From Peptococcaceae bacterium (GTDB taxonomy: Bacteria > Bacillota > DSM-12270 > Thermacetogeniales > Thermacetogeniaceae): a stretch of DNA of 64,000 nucleotides. Location: NCBI GenBank assembly GCA_023249405.1, contig JAHFCR010000001.1:41564-105563 (forward strand). Reading direction: 5' to 3'. A model generated the notes under the pieces. It did no database searches, had not been told where the DNA came from, and saw nothing but the letters and a program-made list of their open reading frames with translations. Below, piece after piece: positions 1 through 7,568 of this stretch (its first letter is position 1; every line of letters starts with the position of its first letter). Both the position numbers and the translations under genes were made by a program.

Positions 1-60
1 ATAAATTATTATTTTATTTTGGTGCCGAGCAGGATTTTATAGTAAGATAGAGAATAGTAT

Positions 61-88
61 TGTACAAAATTTATCCACATTTTGTACA
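61..88. promoter_or_regulatory. Palindrome enclosing a DnaA-box sequence
   Basis: The 10-base arms TGTACAAAAT (61-70) and ATTTTGTACA (79-88) are perfect inverted repeats. The spacer and first arm base read TTATCCACA (71-79), an exact match to the consensus DnaA box. A second near-match on the other strand, TGTGGACAA, lies at 94-102. The site ends about 30 bases before the likely start of the downstream regulator gene, so it could be an operator for that gene or a DnaA-responsive site. The sequence match is seen; the function is inference. Confidence 0.5.
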
Positions 89-117
89 CAATATGTGGAC
101 AAACAGGTGATAAGCAG

Positions 118-345
118 GTGCAGCTGGAGATCCGCGGGGCTGAAAGGCTGAGTTTCCGGGAAAAACAGGCGGTCGTGCTCAAGGAGACAGGCCACAGCAA
201 CGAGGGAATCGCCAGAGCCCTTGGCGTCAATACGGCCACGGTCGCCACTCTGTTGAGCCGGGCCCGGGCCAAAGGCTACCAGGCTGTGATCATCGTCCCC
301 ACCAACCTGGGTTTGTTTGGCGGGGACACCGATGAGGAGGCTTAA
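118..345 (+). CDS. Small sigma-70 region 4-like helix-turn-helix regulator
   Basis: This 75-residue protein consists almost entirely of a region-4-type helix-turn-helix: FREKQAVVLKETG, then GIARALGVNTATVATLLSRAR, where the second helix matches the -35 recognition helix of sigma factors. It lacks region 2, so it is not a complete sigma factor and is more likely a DNA-binding regulator. I prefer the GTG at 118 because AGGTGA at 105-110 lies seven bases ahead; an in-frame TTG at 82 would place the start inside the upstream palindrome. The C-terminus is acidic. It is followed seven bases later by divIC on the same strand. The target genes are unknown. Confidence 0.6.
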   Translation: MQLEIRGAERLSFREKQAVVLKETGHSNEGIARALGVNTATVATLLSRARAKGYQAVIIVPTNLGLFGGDTDEEA

Positions 346-352
346 GTAAGCA

Positions 353-754
353 ATGCAGCAGAGTACTGCACTACGGCAGAGAACTACCAGAAAAACCAAG
401 AAAAAAACACACCGCGCCCATATTCTATTGCTATGGAAGCGGCTAATGTTTTTTTTAGGGCTTGCCGTAGTGTTTTTCTGCGTCCTGTTCCTGCCCTTGC
501 AGCTCAAGGCCTGGAGGCTGCAGTCCGAACTTAACCAACTGCAGCAGCAAAAACAGGTGTTGCAGCAGCAGCAGCAGCAGATTCAGCAGCAGATCGGATA
601 CTACAGCAGCGATGCCTATGTGGAAGAGGCAGCACGCCAGGAGCTAGGCCTGGTGAAACCAGGTGAATACCTGGTGCTTCCGGCCATTCCCGGCAAGGCC
701 AAGCCGCTGCCAAAGAACTATCATGCCAATACCGCCGGTCCGATCGGCGATTAG
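353..754 (+). CDS. divIC: Septum formation initiator DivIC/FtsB-like protein
   Basis: The 133-residue protein has a basic cytoplasmic N-terminus, one membrane segment (about residues 29-50) and an extracytoplasmic coiled coil rich in glutamine (about 57-83). It ends with the family signature DAYVEEAARQELGLVKPGE. DivIC/FtsB proteins bind FtsL and DivIB/FtsQ in the division complex and are found in nearly all walled bacteria. GAGGAGG at 334-340 is about 12 bases ahead of the ATG. The run of glutamines belongs to the coiled coil and is encoded by mixed CAG/CAA codons. Ppx follows 21 bases later, so the three plus-strand genes may be co-transcribed. Confidence 0.88.
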   Translation: MQQSTALRQRTTRKTKKKTHRAHILLLWKRLMFFLGLAVVFFCVLFLPLQLKAWRLQSELNQLQQQKQVLQQQQQQIQQQIGYYSSDAYVEEAARQELGLVKPGEYLVLPAIPGKAKPLPKNYHANTAGPIGD

Positions 755-775
755 GCCACTCAGGGGCGATACAAA

Positions 776-1684
776 ATGACAGGTGGCAACAACCTGCTGG
801 CAGCAGTGGATATCGGGACGAATTCAGTGCGCCTGTTGATTGCCAAGCCAAACAACCGGCTGTTGGATACACAACTGAGAGCGCTTCGCATGTGCCGTCT
901 AGGAGAGGGAATGACCAGCGGAGAGGGCTTGCAGCCACAGGCTGTGGCCCGAACCGTACAGGCACTGCAGGAATTCAAGGCTCTGCTGGAAACCTACGGA
1001 GTCCACCAGATACGGACGGTCGCCACCAGCGCCGTCAGGGAAGCGCCGAATGCGGCGTTTTTTGTTGATCATGTGCGGTCACAAACAGGCCTTGCGGTAG
1101 ATGTGATCGGAGGTAAAGAAGAGGCCTATCTAAGCTACCTGGGCGCCTGTAAAGCCTTGCCCGAGATAGGGGGTGGCGTGGTCATAGACATTGGCGGCGG
1201 CAGCACGGAGTTCACTTGGCCATCCGGGGAGAAAAACTCGGAAACTCTGGTCAGCCATAGCATTCCCCTCGGCGCCGTCCGCCTGACCGAACAACCGCTG
1301 CTGCCACCTGGGATCCTGGCAGGGCTGAAGCCGGCACTGGAGCCGCTGCAAGCCGCGAAACCGGCATTCCTGATCGGGGTCGGGGGCACCATCACTACCC
1401 TGGCCTCAGTGGACCAGAAACTGCCGGTCTACGACCCGGAGCGGGTCCATGGCTACCGGCTATCGCGGGGAGCAGTGGAGAGAATATTGTTTTTCCTGTC
1501 AGCACAGACTAATGACCAGAGGAAACAGGTGGCCGGCTTGCAGCCAGAGCGAGCCGATATTATTGTGGCCGGCACGACTATTCTCTGGACAATTCTCGAC
1601 TACCTGGATGCCGAGCAGATCATTGTCAGCGAGGCGGACATCCTTGATGGGATCATTCACGCCAGCTTTTGCCCGCAGCAGTGA
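776..1684 (+). CDS. ppx: Ppx/GppA family exopolyphosphatase
   Basis: A 302-residue protein with the ASKHA-fold motifs of the Ppx/GppA family: AAVDIGTNSVRLLIA near the N-terminus, VVIDIGGGSTEF near residue 138, SIPLGAVRLTE, and GVGGTITTLAS. Members remove terminal phosphate from polyphosphate or hydrolyse pppGpp. The length matches the short, two-domain form lacking the C-terminal HD region. The ribosome site (AGGGGCG) is weak. Ppx next to divIC is common in Clostridia. Polyphosphatase and pppGpp phosphatase activities cannot be separated from sequence alone. Confidence 0.85.
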   Translation: MTGGNNLLAAVDIGTNSVRLLIAKPNNRLLDTQLRALRMCRLGEGMTSGEGLQPQAVARTVQALQEFKALLETYGVHQIRTVATSAVREAPNAAFFVDHVRSQTGLAVDVIGGKEEAYLSYLGACKALPEIGGGVVIDIGGGSTEFTWPSGEKNSETLVSHSIPLGAVRLTEQPLLPPGILAGLKPALEPLQAAKPAFLIGVGGTITTLASVDQKLPVYDPERVHGYRLSRGAVERILFFLSAQTNDQRKQVAGLQPERADIIVAGTTILWTILDYLDAEQIIVSEADILDGIIHASFCPQQ

Positions 1685-1821
1685 CCTCAAATTGACTGCG
1701 GAAGCACCAGGTAATGCGGCCAGTCTGCCTTCGCTCACTATTTAAGGGAGAACCCGCGCCTGCTAAAGTGTGCACACGGTACACCTGATGCTACACTATT
1801 TTGGAAGGAGTCTGGCGCCTC

Positions 1822-2274
1822 ATGCCTCTTGCCCCGATCTCTCTGCTTCTGGCCCTGGCGGCTGGTATCACTATGGCCCTTCAGGGCTCACTAAATACGG
1901 TTCTCAGTAAAGTGATCGGCCTATTGGAGGCCACTTTCGTAGTGCATCTGGTGGGCACCGCCACCATCACCCTGGTGCTGCTCCTGCTCTTATTGAACAA
2001 GAACGGACTGAGCCAGATCGGTCAGGCCCCCTGGTATGCTTTGCTAGGGGGCGTGCTGAGCGTGGTGATTATCTATACGGTGGCCGCATCGATCACCAAG
2101 TTAGGCGTCGCTACAGCCACCACCGCGATTATCGTAGGACAGGTCTCCGCCGCAGTGATCATCGATCACCTGGGAATGTTCGGGCTGAAGCAGATTCCCT
2201 TCACTTGGTGGAAGCTTGCAGGTATCGCGCTGCTGGCCACCGGAGCAAAAATGATGCTCAATGTCAGTCATTGA
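1822..2274 (+). CDS. DMT-superfamily (YdcZ/DUF606-type) membrane transporter
   Basis: A 150-residue hydrophobic protein with about five membrane segments and the start LALAAGITMALQGSLNT, typical of the half-size YdcZ/DUF606 family of drug/metabolite transporters. These proteins probably act as dimers; substrates are mostly unknown. The ATG at 1822 is chosen because AAGGAG at 1805-1810 lies 11 bases ahead; the in-frame TTG at 1801 would precede this site. The last codons form one arm of a strong hairpin shared with the convergent mbl gene. Function beyond membrane transport is not supported. Confidence 0.75.
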   Translation: MPLAPISLLLALAAGITMALQGSLNTVLSKVIGLLEATFVVHLVGTATITLVLLLLLLNKNGLSQIGQAPWYALLGGVLSVVIIYTVAASITKLGVATATTAIIVGQVSAAVIIDHLGMFGLKQIPFTWWKLAGIALLATGAKMMLNVSH

Positions 2275-2281
2275 GCATCAT
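2251..2281. terminator. Bidirectional hairpin terminator between DMT gene and mbl
   Basis: Thirteen-base perfect inverted repeat (ATGATGCTCAATG, 2251-2263; complement 2269-2281) with a five-base loop. It includes the stop codon of the plus-strand gene. On the minus strand it is followed by a TTTT tract (from 2250 downward), so it fits best as the mbl terminator. Confidence 0.7.
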
Positions 2282-2316
2282 TATAGAAAAGATTAACCAT
2301 CCTGTTATTATTTGAG

Positions 2317-3348
2317 CTACAATGCCCGGTGAACGGCAACGCTTTGAGCACTCTGCAGGTAATTAAGCATAGCTAAAGCCTTACCGGTTCCTAAAGCCAC
2401 ACAGGAGATCGGGTTCTCTGCTATATACACCGGAAGGTCGGTCCGCTCCGACAGCAGCATGTCGAAGCCATGCAGCAGGCCGCCTCCGCCTGTCAAAACA
2501 ATCCCCTTGCTGACGATATCCGCAGACAGCTCCGGAGGCGTGCGTTCCAGCACTTCTTTGACGGAAGCCATCACTTGTTCCAACGGCTCTGTCAGCGCCT
2601 GGGCAGTTACCTTGGAGGTAACGGTAACAGTTTTAGGAAGCCCGGTAATCAGGTCGCGGCCTCGCACGTCGAGGCCTTCGTCGGGATTTTGCGTGCTCTT
2701 TAGATGGGATGTTCCGATCTTGATCTTCAAGTCCTCTGCAGTGCGCTCACCGATCATCAGATTATATTCCTTCCGGACATGCCTGATAATCGCCTCGTCA
2801 AACTTATCTCCGCCCACTCGCAGTGACTTGGAGCAGACGATACCGCCCAAGCTGATGATGGCAATATCCGTAGTTCCGCCACCCACGTCGATGACCATGT
2901 TGCCGCTGGCTTCGGAGATATCGATCCCTGCCCCCAGGGCTGCCGCCAGGGGTTCTTCGATCAGAAAAGCCTGGCGGGCGCCGGCCTGGACAGCAGCCTG
3001 GCGGGCCGCTCGCTCTTCCACGCTGGTAACTCCCGAGGGAATACAGACCATTACCCGCGGGCGGAAAAAGAAGCGTTTCCCAACAGCCTTCTGGATAAAG
3101 TAGCGCAACATCCGTTCGGTAACATCGTAATCGGCGATGACGCCATCCCGAAGGGGACGGCTGGCCACAATGCTGCCTGGCGTCCTGCCAAGCATCTGGC
3201 GGGCTTCTTCTCCCACCGCAATAATATTATCGGTGTTTCTATCAATAGCGATCACCGAGGGCTCGTTCAAGACGATCCCCCTGCCTCTGACGTAAACAAG
3301 CACACTCGCTGTGCCCAGGTCTACTCCGATATCTTCTGCCCAGAACAT
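2317..3348 (-). CDS. mbl: Rod-shape-determining protein Mbl/MreB
   Basis: Actin-like MreB family protein of 343 residues. Phosphate-1 (IGVDLGTASVLVYVRGRGI), phosphate-2 (VIDVGGGTTDIAI) and adenosine (GIVLTGGGGLLHG) motifs are intact. It polymerises under the membrane and guides lateral wall synthesis. Start MFWAEDIGVDLG is the usual family start and has AGGAAAGG and AGGAA ahead; an in-frame ATG 14 codons upstream gives an atypical basic extension. Its position just after spoIIID and in the spoIID-murA-ywmB neighbourhood is the Bacillus mbl arrangement, which is why I call it mbl rather than mreB. Confidence 0.9.
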   Translation of the reverse strand: MFWAEDIGVDLGTASVLVYVRGRGIVLNEPSVIAIDRNTDNIIAVGEEARQMLGRTPGSIVASRPLRDGVIADYDVTERMLRYFIQKAVGKRFFFRPRVMVCIPSGVTSVEERAARQAAVQAGARQAFLIEEPLAAALGAGIDISEASGNMVIDVGGGTTDIAIISLGGIVCSKSLRVGGDKFDEAIIRHVRKEYNLMIGERTAEDLKIKIGTSHLKSTQNPDEGLDVRGRDLITGLPKTVTVTSKVTAQALTEPLEQVMASVKEVLERTPPELSADIVSKGIVLTGGGGLLHGFDMLLSERTDLPVYIAENPISCVALGTGKALAMLNYLQSAQSVAVHRAL

Positions 3349-3500
3349 TTCCTGTCGCCTTTCCTTTCGTCGGTAATCACGCCTGTCCAATTGCCATGTA
3401 TATGAAAAAATCTCTTATTTAGCTTGATTCGACATAATTTTGTGTTATCCTGCATCACTTTCTTTTATTTCCCTCTTTTAGATCAAGATTAGAATTGGAT

Positions 3501-3523
3501 AAAAAAAGAAGGCATCCGCCTTC
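3501..3523 (-). terminator. Rho-independent terminator after spoIIID
   Basis: On the minus strand GAAGGC-GGAT-GCCTTC is followed by seven Ts (3507 down to 3501). It lies between the spoIIID stop and mbl, so mbl must have its own promoter or depend on read-through. Confidence 0.85.
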
Positions 3524-3532
3524 AGGGGCCTT

Positions 3533-3781
3533 TCACCCGCCACGATACTTTTTACGTGTCGCTTCTCCGCCACGGATGTGGCGCTCGGCTTTATTAAGCT
3601 CCAAGATGTTGCGCACCTTGGAAGCCAATTTGCCGTCAATTCTGGGTAGTCGTTCCGTAACATCCTTGTGTACCGTGCTTTTACTAACATCAAAAACCTG
3701 AGCGGTTTGACGGACGGTGGCTGACGACTCTAAAATATAATTGCTTACATCCATGACCCGGCGGCGGATATACTCTTGCAT
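3533..3781 (-). CDS. spoIIID: Sporulation transcription factor SpoIIID
   Basis: An 82-residue mother-cell regulator. The helix-turn-helix ATVRQTAQVFDVSKSTVHKD and the following VTERLPRIDGKLASKVRNIL with the basic tail are characteristic of SpoIIID, which activates or represses many sigma-E genes during sporulation. GGGGAGG lies seven bases ahead of the ATG. A CATATAAAT sequence (3815-3823, minus strand) upstream resembles a sigma-E -10 element, but I found no convincing -35, so this is only suggestive. Neighbours spoIID and mbl match the Bacillus order. Confidence 0.96.
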   Translation of the reverse strand: MQEYIRRRVMDVSNYILESSATVRQTAQVFDVSKSTVHKDVTERLPRIDGKLASKVRNILELNKAERHIRGGEATRKKYRGG

Positions 3782-4030
3782 TACAATCCTCCCCTGGTTC
3801 CGAGTTTCTCTAACATTTATATGAGCATCAACGGTCTAAAAAGACTACAGGACAGGCCTTTGAGAGGCAAGGGATAATTTGTCTAAAGATAAAATCGCAG
3901 TGTAATACTGTATTTGACAAAAGTGCTCTCGGGCGGTATGCAATTTGGCAAAACTTACATCAAAGGAAGGTTGACCCGACCGAGGAGACGCCGTGTCAGA
4001 TGAATCTATTCGAAGAAAGCAATAAAATTC
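3782..4030. other. Intergenic region, no supported gene
   Basis: About 250 bases between spoIIID and the spoIID terminator. A 62-codon minus-strand frame at 3845-4033 has no ribosome site and no family resemblance. The only candidate signal is the sigma-E-like -10 mentioned for spoIIID. Confidence 0.5.
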
Positions 4031-4059
4031 CATTAAAATGAAAAGGGGGGAAGCCCCCC
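4031..4059 (-). terminator. Rho-independent terminator after spoIID
   Basis: Minus strand: six Gs, CTT loop, six Cs (4059-4045), then TTTTCATTTT. Ends the spoIID transcript. Confidence 0.85.
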
Positions 4060-4099
4060 TCTGTTCATCTGCCTGCTAAACTTTATTTTTAAAACACTT

Positions 4100-5098
4100 T
4101 TAATTGCGTGATACCGGTATGCGTTGAACTATCTGTACCCCCTGGTAGTAATAGGTCAAGATCTCCTTATAGTTCTTGCCTTTCAGAGCCATCCCCTGGG
4201 CGCCCCACTGGCACATGCCAACTGCGTGCCCATAACCCCGGGTCTCGAATACTACCTTATCATCATTCGTCTTGACTACAAGATCTGTGGAGCGAAGGTT
4301 GAGCGCTTTTCTTAGATCGGTAGCCTTGAAGTTCTGGGCTCCCACCTGCAAATCCTTGGCCCGCCCATGAGGCGTCCGGTCAAGGATCCGGATCAGGCCA
4401 CCAAGGCCGGCACCCGTTGGAATCGCCTTGTCCGGCAGACCCAGACGCTGGAACAGGTCCTCATATGTAAAGGCCATTGCCACCGGCTGTTGCTGGGGCT
4501 GCGGGTCCCAGGCGCAGGCCACCCCTTTCAAGTAAGGAACATCTGAATTCCAGATCTCCGCGGCATCTTCAGTTCCTAGCCCGCCACAGCTAGCATGGTA
4601 TACCGGATCGATCAACTGGCCCTGGTAAACAATCGCTTCCCCCTCTGTATCCCGGACAGCAGCTGCAACCTTTCCATAGTAGTAGCTAAAGGAAAGCACC
4701 CCCCACTTCCGGCGCATTTCTGATACCGAAATCCATGCCTGGCAATGCTCGGGATCGGCGCAGAGGTCAGCTTCCGGGTGTTTATCATCCCCGCTTTTGG
4801 CGGACACCCGGAGCATGGTATAGGTACGGGCCGCTACCGCCTGAGCCTTGAGGGCCTCCGGATGAAACTCTGCGGGCATCTCCGCGGCCACCACTCCGAT
4901 CAGGTACTCATCCAAGGGTAGCGTGATCACCTGCCCCGGATTCACCTGCAGACGTACCAGAGGTCCTTGCTGCCGGGCCTGGGGAGAGCCTTCCCATATA
5001 CATCCGCGTACCAACAGGGCAGGCAAACCAATCAGAGCCAGGCTGAAGATAAAAATAAATAAGCCCAGCAGCTTATAACCACGGTATCCCTGCTTCAT
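4100..5098 (-). CDS. spoIID: Stage II sporulation protein D (zinc-type lytic transglycosylase)
   Basis: A 332-residue membrane-anchored protein (hydrophobic segment about 9-31) with a SpoIID domain. SpoIID cuts glycan strands denuded by SpoIIP during engulfment. The catalytic glutamate is E73 in VVAAEMP; H107, C113 and C119 reproduce the H-x5-C-x5-C zinc site known for canonical SpoIID. The conserved GYGHAVGMCQWGAQGMA is near the C-terminus. The start is MKQGYRGYK, with GAGGTGGGGG ahead; a longer open frame upstream reads through the intergenic DNA. Murein synthesis gene murA lies immediately upstream, the classical murA-spoIID order. Confidence 0.95.
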   Translation of the reverse strand: MKQGYRGYKLLGLFIFIFSLALIGLPALLVRGCIWEGSPQARQQGPLVRLQVNPGQVITLPLDEYLIGVVAAEMPAEFHPEALKAQAVAARTYTMLRVSAKSGDDKHPEADLCADPEHCQAWISVSEMRRKWGVLSFSYYYGKVAAAVRDTEGEAIVYQGQLIDPVYHASCGGLGTEDAAEIWNSDVPYLKGVACAWDPQPQQQPVAMAFTYEDLFQRLGLPDKAIPTGAGLGGLIRILDRTPHGRAKDLQVGAQNFKATDLRKALNLRSTDLVVKTNDDKVVFETRGYGHAVGMCQWGAQGMALKGKNYKEILTYYYQGVQIVQRIPVSRN

Positions 5099-5208
5099 GT
5101 CGCCCCCACCTCTGCCACGAAACCTGTGCAGGGGGACAAATAAAATGCCCCCTTCTTCACTATTTATGAAAGAGGGGGGTGCGTTAGACCAGCATGTGGC
5201 ACTGAGAC

Positions 5209-6480
5209 CTAGAGGTTCGCCGCCTGCTCCGCCACTCTCCGGATCCGGGCTCCGAGGCCACTCAACTTGTCTTCCAGGTCCTCGTATCCCCTGTCCAGAT
5301 GGTAGATGCAGTCGATCTCCGTTTCTCCCCAAGCGCCCAGAGCTGCAATCGTCAAGGCAGCACCGGCTCTCAGGTCAGTAACCTTGACTTGTGCCGGCTT
5401 AAAGGATTTGATTCCTCTAATGATGATAGTGTCGCCCGAAGATTCGATGCAGGCGCCCATCCGGCACAATTCCTGGACATATAGAAAACGGTTTTCGAAT
5501 ACCGTCTCCGTGATCCGGCTGGTACCCCCGGCAGTGGCTAGCAAGGCTGTGAACTGGGGCTGCATGTCCGTGGGAAAACCCGGGTGTGGTGCAGTGGCAA
5601 TGATAAGGGGAGACAGATCCCGGGGCGCCTGAACAAACAATTCACCAGTTCCCTCATCCACATCCACCCCGGCCTCGCGAAGTTTGTCAATAACTACCCG
5701 CAGATGCTCCGGAATCACTTGCTTCAGCTTAATCTGGCCTCCGGCGGCAACAGCCGCCAACATGTATGTTCCCGCTTCGATCCGGTCCGGGATCACCGAG
5801 TGCACCGCTCCATGAAGCGGGCGGCCACCTTCGATCTGTACCACCGGCGAACCGGCTCCTGTCACTCGGGCCCCCATTTGATTCAGGAAGCAGGCCAGGT
5901 CTACGATCTCCGGCTCTGCAGCAGCGTTGACCAGAGTGGTAATGCCTTGGGCACAAGTGGCTGCCATGATGATGTTCTCAGTAGCACCCACGCTAGGAAA
6001 ATCAAGACAGATCTCGCACCCCCGGAGGCGTTTGGCAGAAACCGCGACCATTCCCTTATCAATCTCTATCTCCGCCCCCAGCCTGGCCAGGCCTTTCAGA
6101 TGCAGGTTAACCGGTCGCGCCCCGATAGCGCAACCTCCGGGCAGGGGTAAGCAACCACTGCCGTTTCGTGCCAACAAGGCGCCCATCAGCAAAAAGGAGG
6201 CCCTCATGGTCTTGGCAAACTGGAAGAGCTGTCCCCTGGCCTGCAGTTCCCGGGCCTGGACGATCACCTGATGATCCTGATAGCTGATCTGCGCGCCGAT
6301 CTCGGAAAGCATTTTGAGCATATTATCGACATCTGCCAGATAGGGCACTCTGCTGACCACAGATCTATCCGATGTGAGGAGGGATGCCACAAGAATGGGC
6401 AGACTGGCATTTTTCGAGCCGCTGACCACTACGGTACCATTGAGGCTGTGGCCACCCTCGATAAAGTATTTATCTTCCAA
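5209..6480 (-). CDS. murA: UDP-N-acetylglucosamine 1-carboxyvinyltransferase (MurA, copy 1)
   Basis: A 423-residue EPSP-synthase-fold enzyme that transfers enolpyruvate from PEP to UDP-GlcNAc, the first committed step of peptidoglycan synthesis. SGSKNASLPIL at the N-terminus binds UDP-GlcNAc. The PEP/fosfomycin loop LPGGCAIGARPVNLH contains the catalytic cysteine C117, so fosfomycin sensitivity would be expected. FPSVGATENIIMAA and DLRAGAAL are also present. Full length. This copy sits between ywmB and spoIID as murAA does in Bacillus; a second copy is at 44689-45957. Confidence 0.96.
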   Translation of the reverse strand: MEDKYFIEGGHSLNGTVVVSGSKNASLPILVASLLTSDRSVVSRVPYLADVDNMLKMLSEIGAQISYQDHQVIVQARELQARGQLFQFAKTMRASFLLMGALLARNGSGCLPLPGGCAIGARPVNLHLKGLARLGAEIEIDKGMVAVSAKRLRGCEICLDFPSVGATENIIMAATCAQGITTLVNAAAEPEIVDLACFLNQMGARVTGAGSPVVQIEGGRPLHGAVHSVIPDRIEAGTYMLAAVAAGGQIKLKQVIPEHLRVVIDKLREAGVDVDEGTGELFVQAPRDLSPLIIATAPHPGFPTDMQPQFTALLATAGGTSRITETVFENRFLYVQELCRMGACIESSGDTIIIRGIKSFKPAQVKVTDLRAGAALTIAALGAWGETEIDCIYHLDRGYEDLEDKLSGLGARIRRVAEQAANL

Positions 6481-6624
6481 TTCTCCTCCTGCTTTCCCCT
6501 GTTATTTATTATGTAGCTATATCTATAATTCGCCAGGATTATGGTCTTTCTCGAAAAACTCTGCACTGTCCTACATAATTCTTGGTCTCAGATCAGATTC
6601 CTGCATGAATCCTGGTTTGTCATT

Positions 6625-7374
6625 CTAATATTCAGCGGTAATTACTGGGACTCCAAAATAAATCTGAGTCCCGCTCACATCTTTCCGCCCGACAAAAGCA
6701 ATGTTGATATTAACCTCGCTATTGCCCGTGTTTACCACATCTGGCAGTAATGGTGAATAGCCGGTTAGACTCTGGTACTGTTCCGTATCTTGGGAACCAG
6801 TCACCCGGCCCCCCAACAAATGGAATAATGACCGGCCCAGGGCTTGCTCGGCTTGACGCCCTACCTGCCTGGGTATCACTCCCCGTACGGTTAAGTACAG
6901 CCTGTGATCTCTGCCTAACTGCTGTAAGATGCCCCGGAGACGCTGTTCCCAATGGCTGCAAGCCTGATCGGAGCGGTTGCCGGCAGACAACCGGCACCTG
7001 ATCACGCAGTAACTACGGTGAGGCGACTGGTACCTGCCATCGTTTTGAATGAGAAACTGCACTACTGCTCCATCGGAATTTACTCCCGATTTTTGCCACG
7101 CCTGTCCCCAGGTGGTACGGCCAGTTATCAAGGCCTCCTGCGTCAGGCCGAGTTTACCCTGTAAACGGCTTATGACCAGTTCTGGCTCCGCGGATCCCTG
7201 TAGGGTTGCCCAACCCTCCAGATCATACTCCACTACTCTAGCTCCACCGCTTTCCAAGACAGCAGCCAGCACCGGCAACCAATGGTGATCATGCTCCAGG
7301 GACAGGCCTGGCCTCGGTAGGATCAGACCCAGCACCACCCCGGCGATGATCACCAGCAGCAGCAACCGCTTCAT
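6625..7374 (-). CDS. ywmB: YwmB-family secreted protein
   Basis: A 249-residue protein with an N-terminal signal or anchor (MKRLLLLVIIAGVVLGLIL) and the two-lobed YwmB domain (TATA-binding-like fold); the segments LEGWATLQG and TGYSPLLP fit. The biochemical role is unknown. Its gene almost always lies next to murA/spoIID in Firmicutes, so a wall or sporulation link is inferred from context. GGAGG six bases ahead sets the start at MKRLLLL; an upstream in-frame start adds only six residues. Confidence 0.75.
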   Translation of the reverse strand: MKRLLLLVIIAGVVLGLILPRPGLSLEHDHHWLPVLAAVLESGGARVVEYDLEGWATLQGSAEPELVISRLQGKLGLTQEALITGRTTWGQAWQKSGVNSDGAVVQFLIQNDGRYQSPHRSYCVIRCRLSAGNRSDQACSHWEQRLRGILQQLGRDHRLYLTVRGVIPRQVGRQAEQALGRSLFHLLGGRVTGSQDTEQYQSLTGYSPLLPDVVNTGNSEVNINIAFVGRKDVSGTQIYFGVPVITAEY

Positions 7375-7568
7375 GTGGATCCTCCTGCCCAAATTATTCC
7401 TCTATTGTTACCTGTAACCTGAGAGATTATTCCCAAAATATCGGGCATAAAAGAACAGAGGTGCCGCTGGAGAAAAAATAAAACCGTCAGTCATGGTGGC
7501 TGCCGGCCTTTAAGAAAAGAGCATATTTGGATAGAATATTAAACATAGATTAAACCGCGGAATCCCTT

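Noticed and set aside
541-600. CAG-rich tract as a microsatellite
   Set aside because: Codons are mixed CAG/CAA and encode the conserved coiled coil of DivIC.
3845-4033. 62-codon minus-strand frame between spoIIID and spoIID
   Set aside because: No ribosome site, no conserved features, and it lies in terminator-flanked spacer DNA.
5099-5332. Long N-terminal extension of the SpoIID frame
   Set aside because: The extension is composition-biased, has no family match, and a good ribosome site stands directly before the inner ATG.
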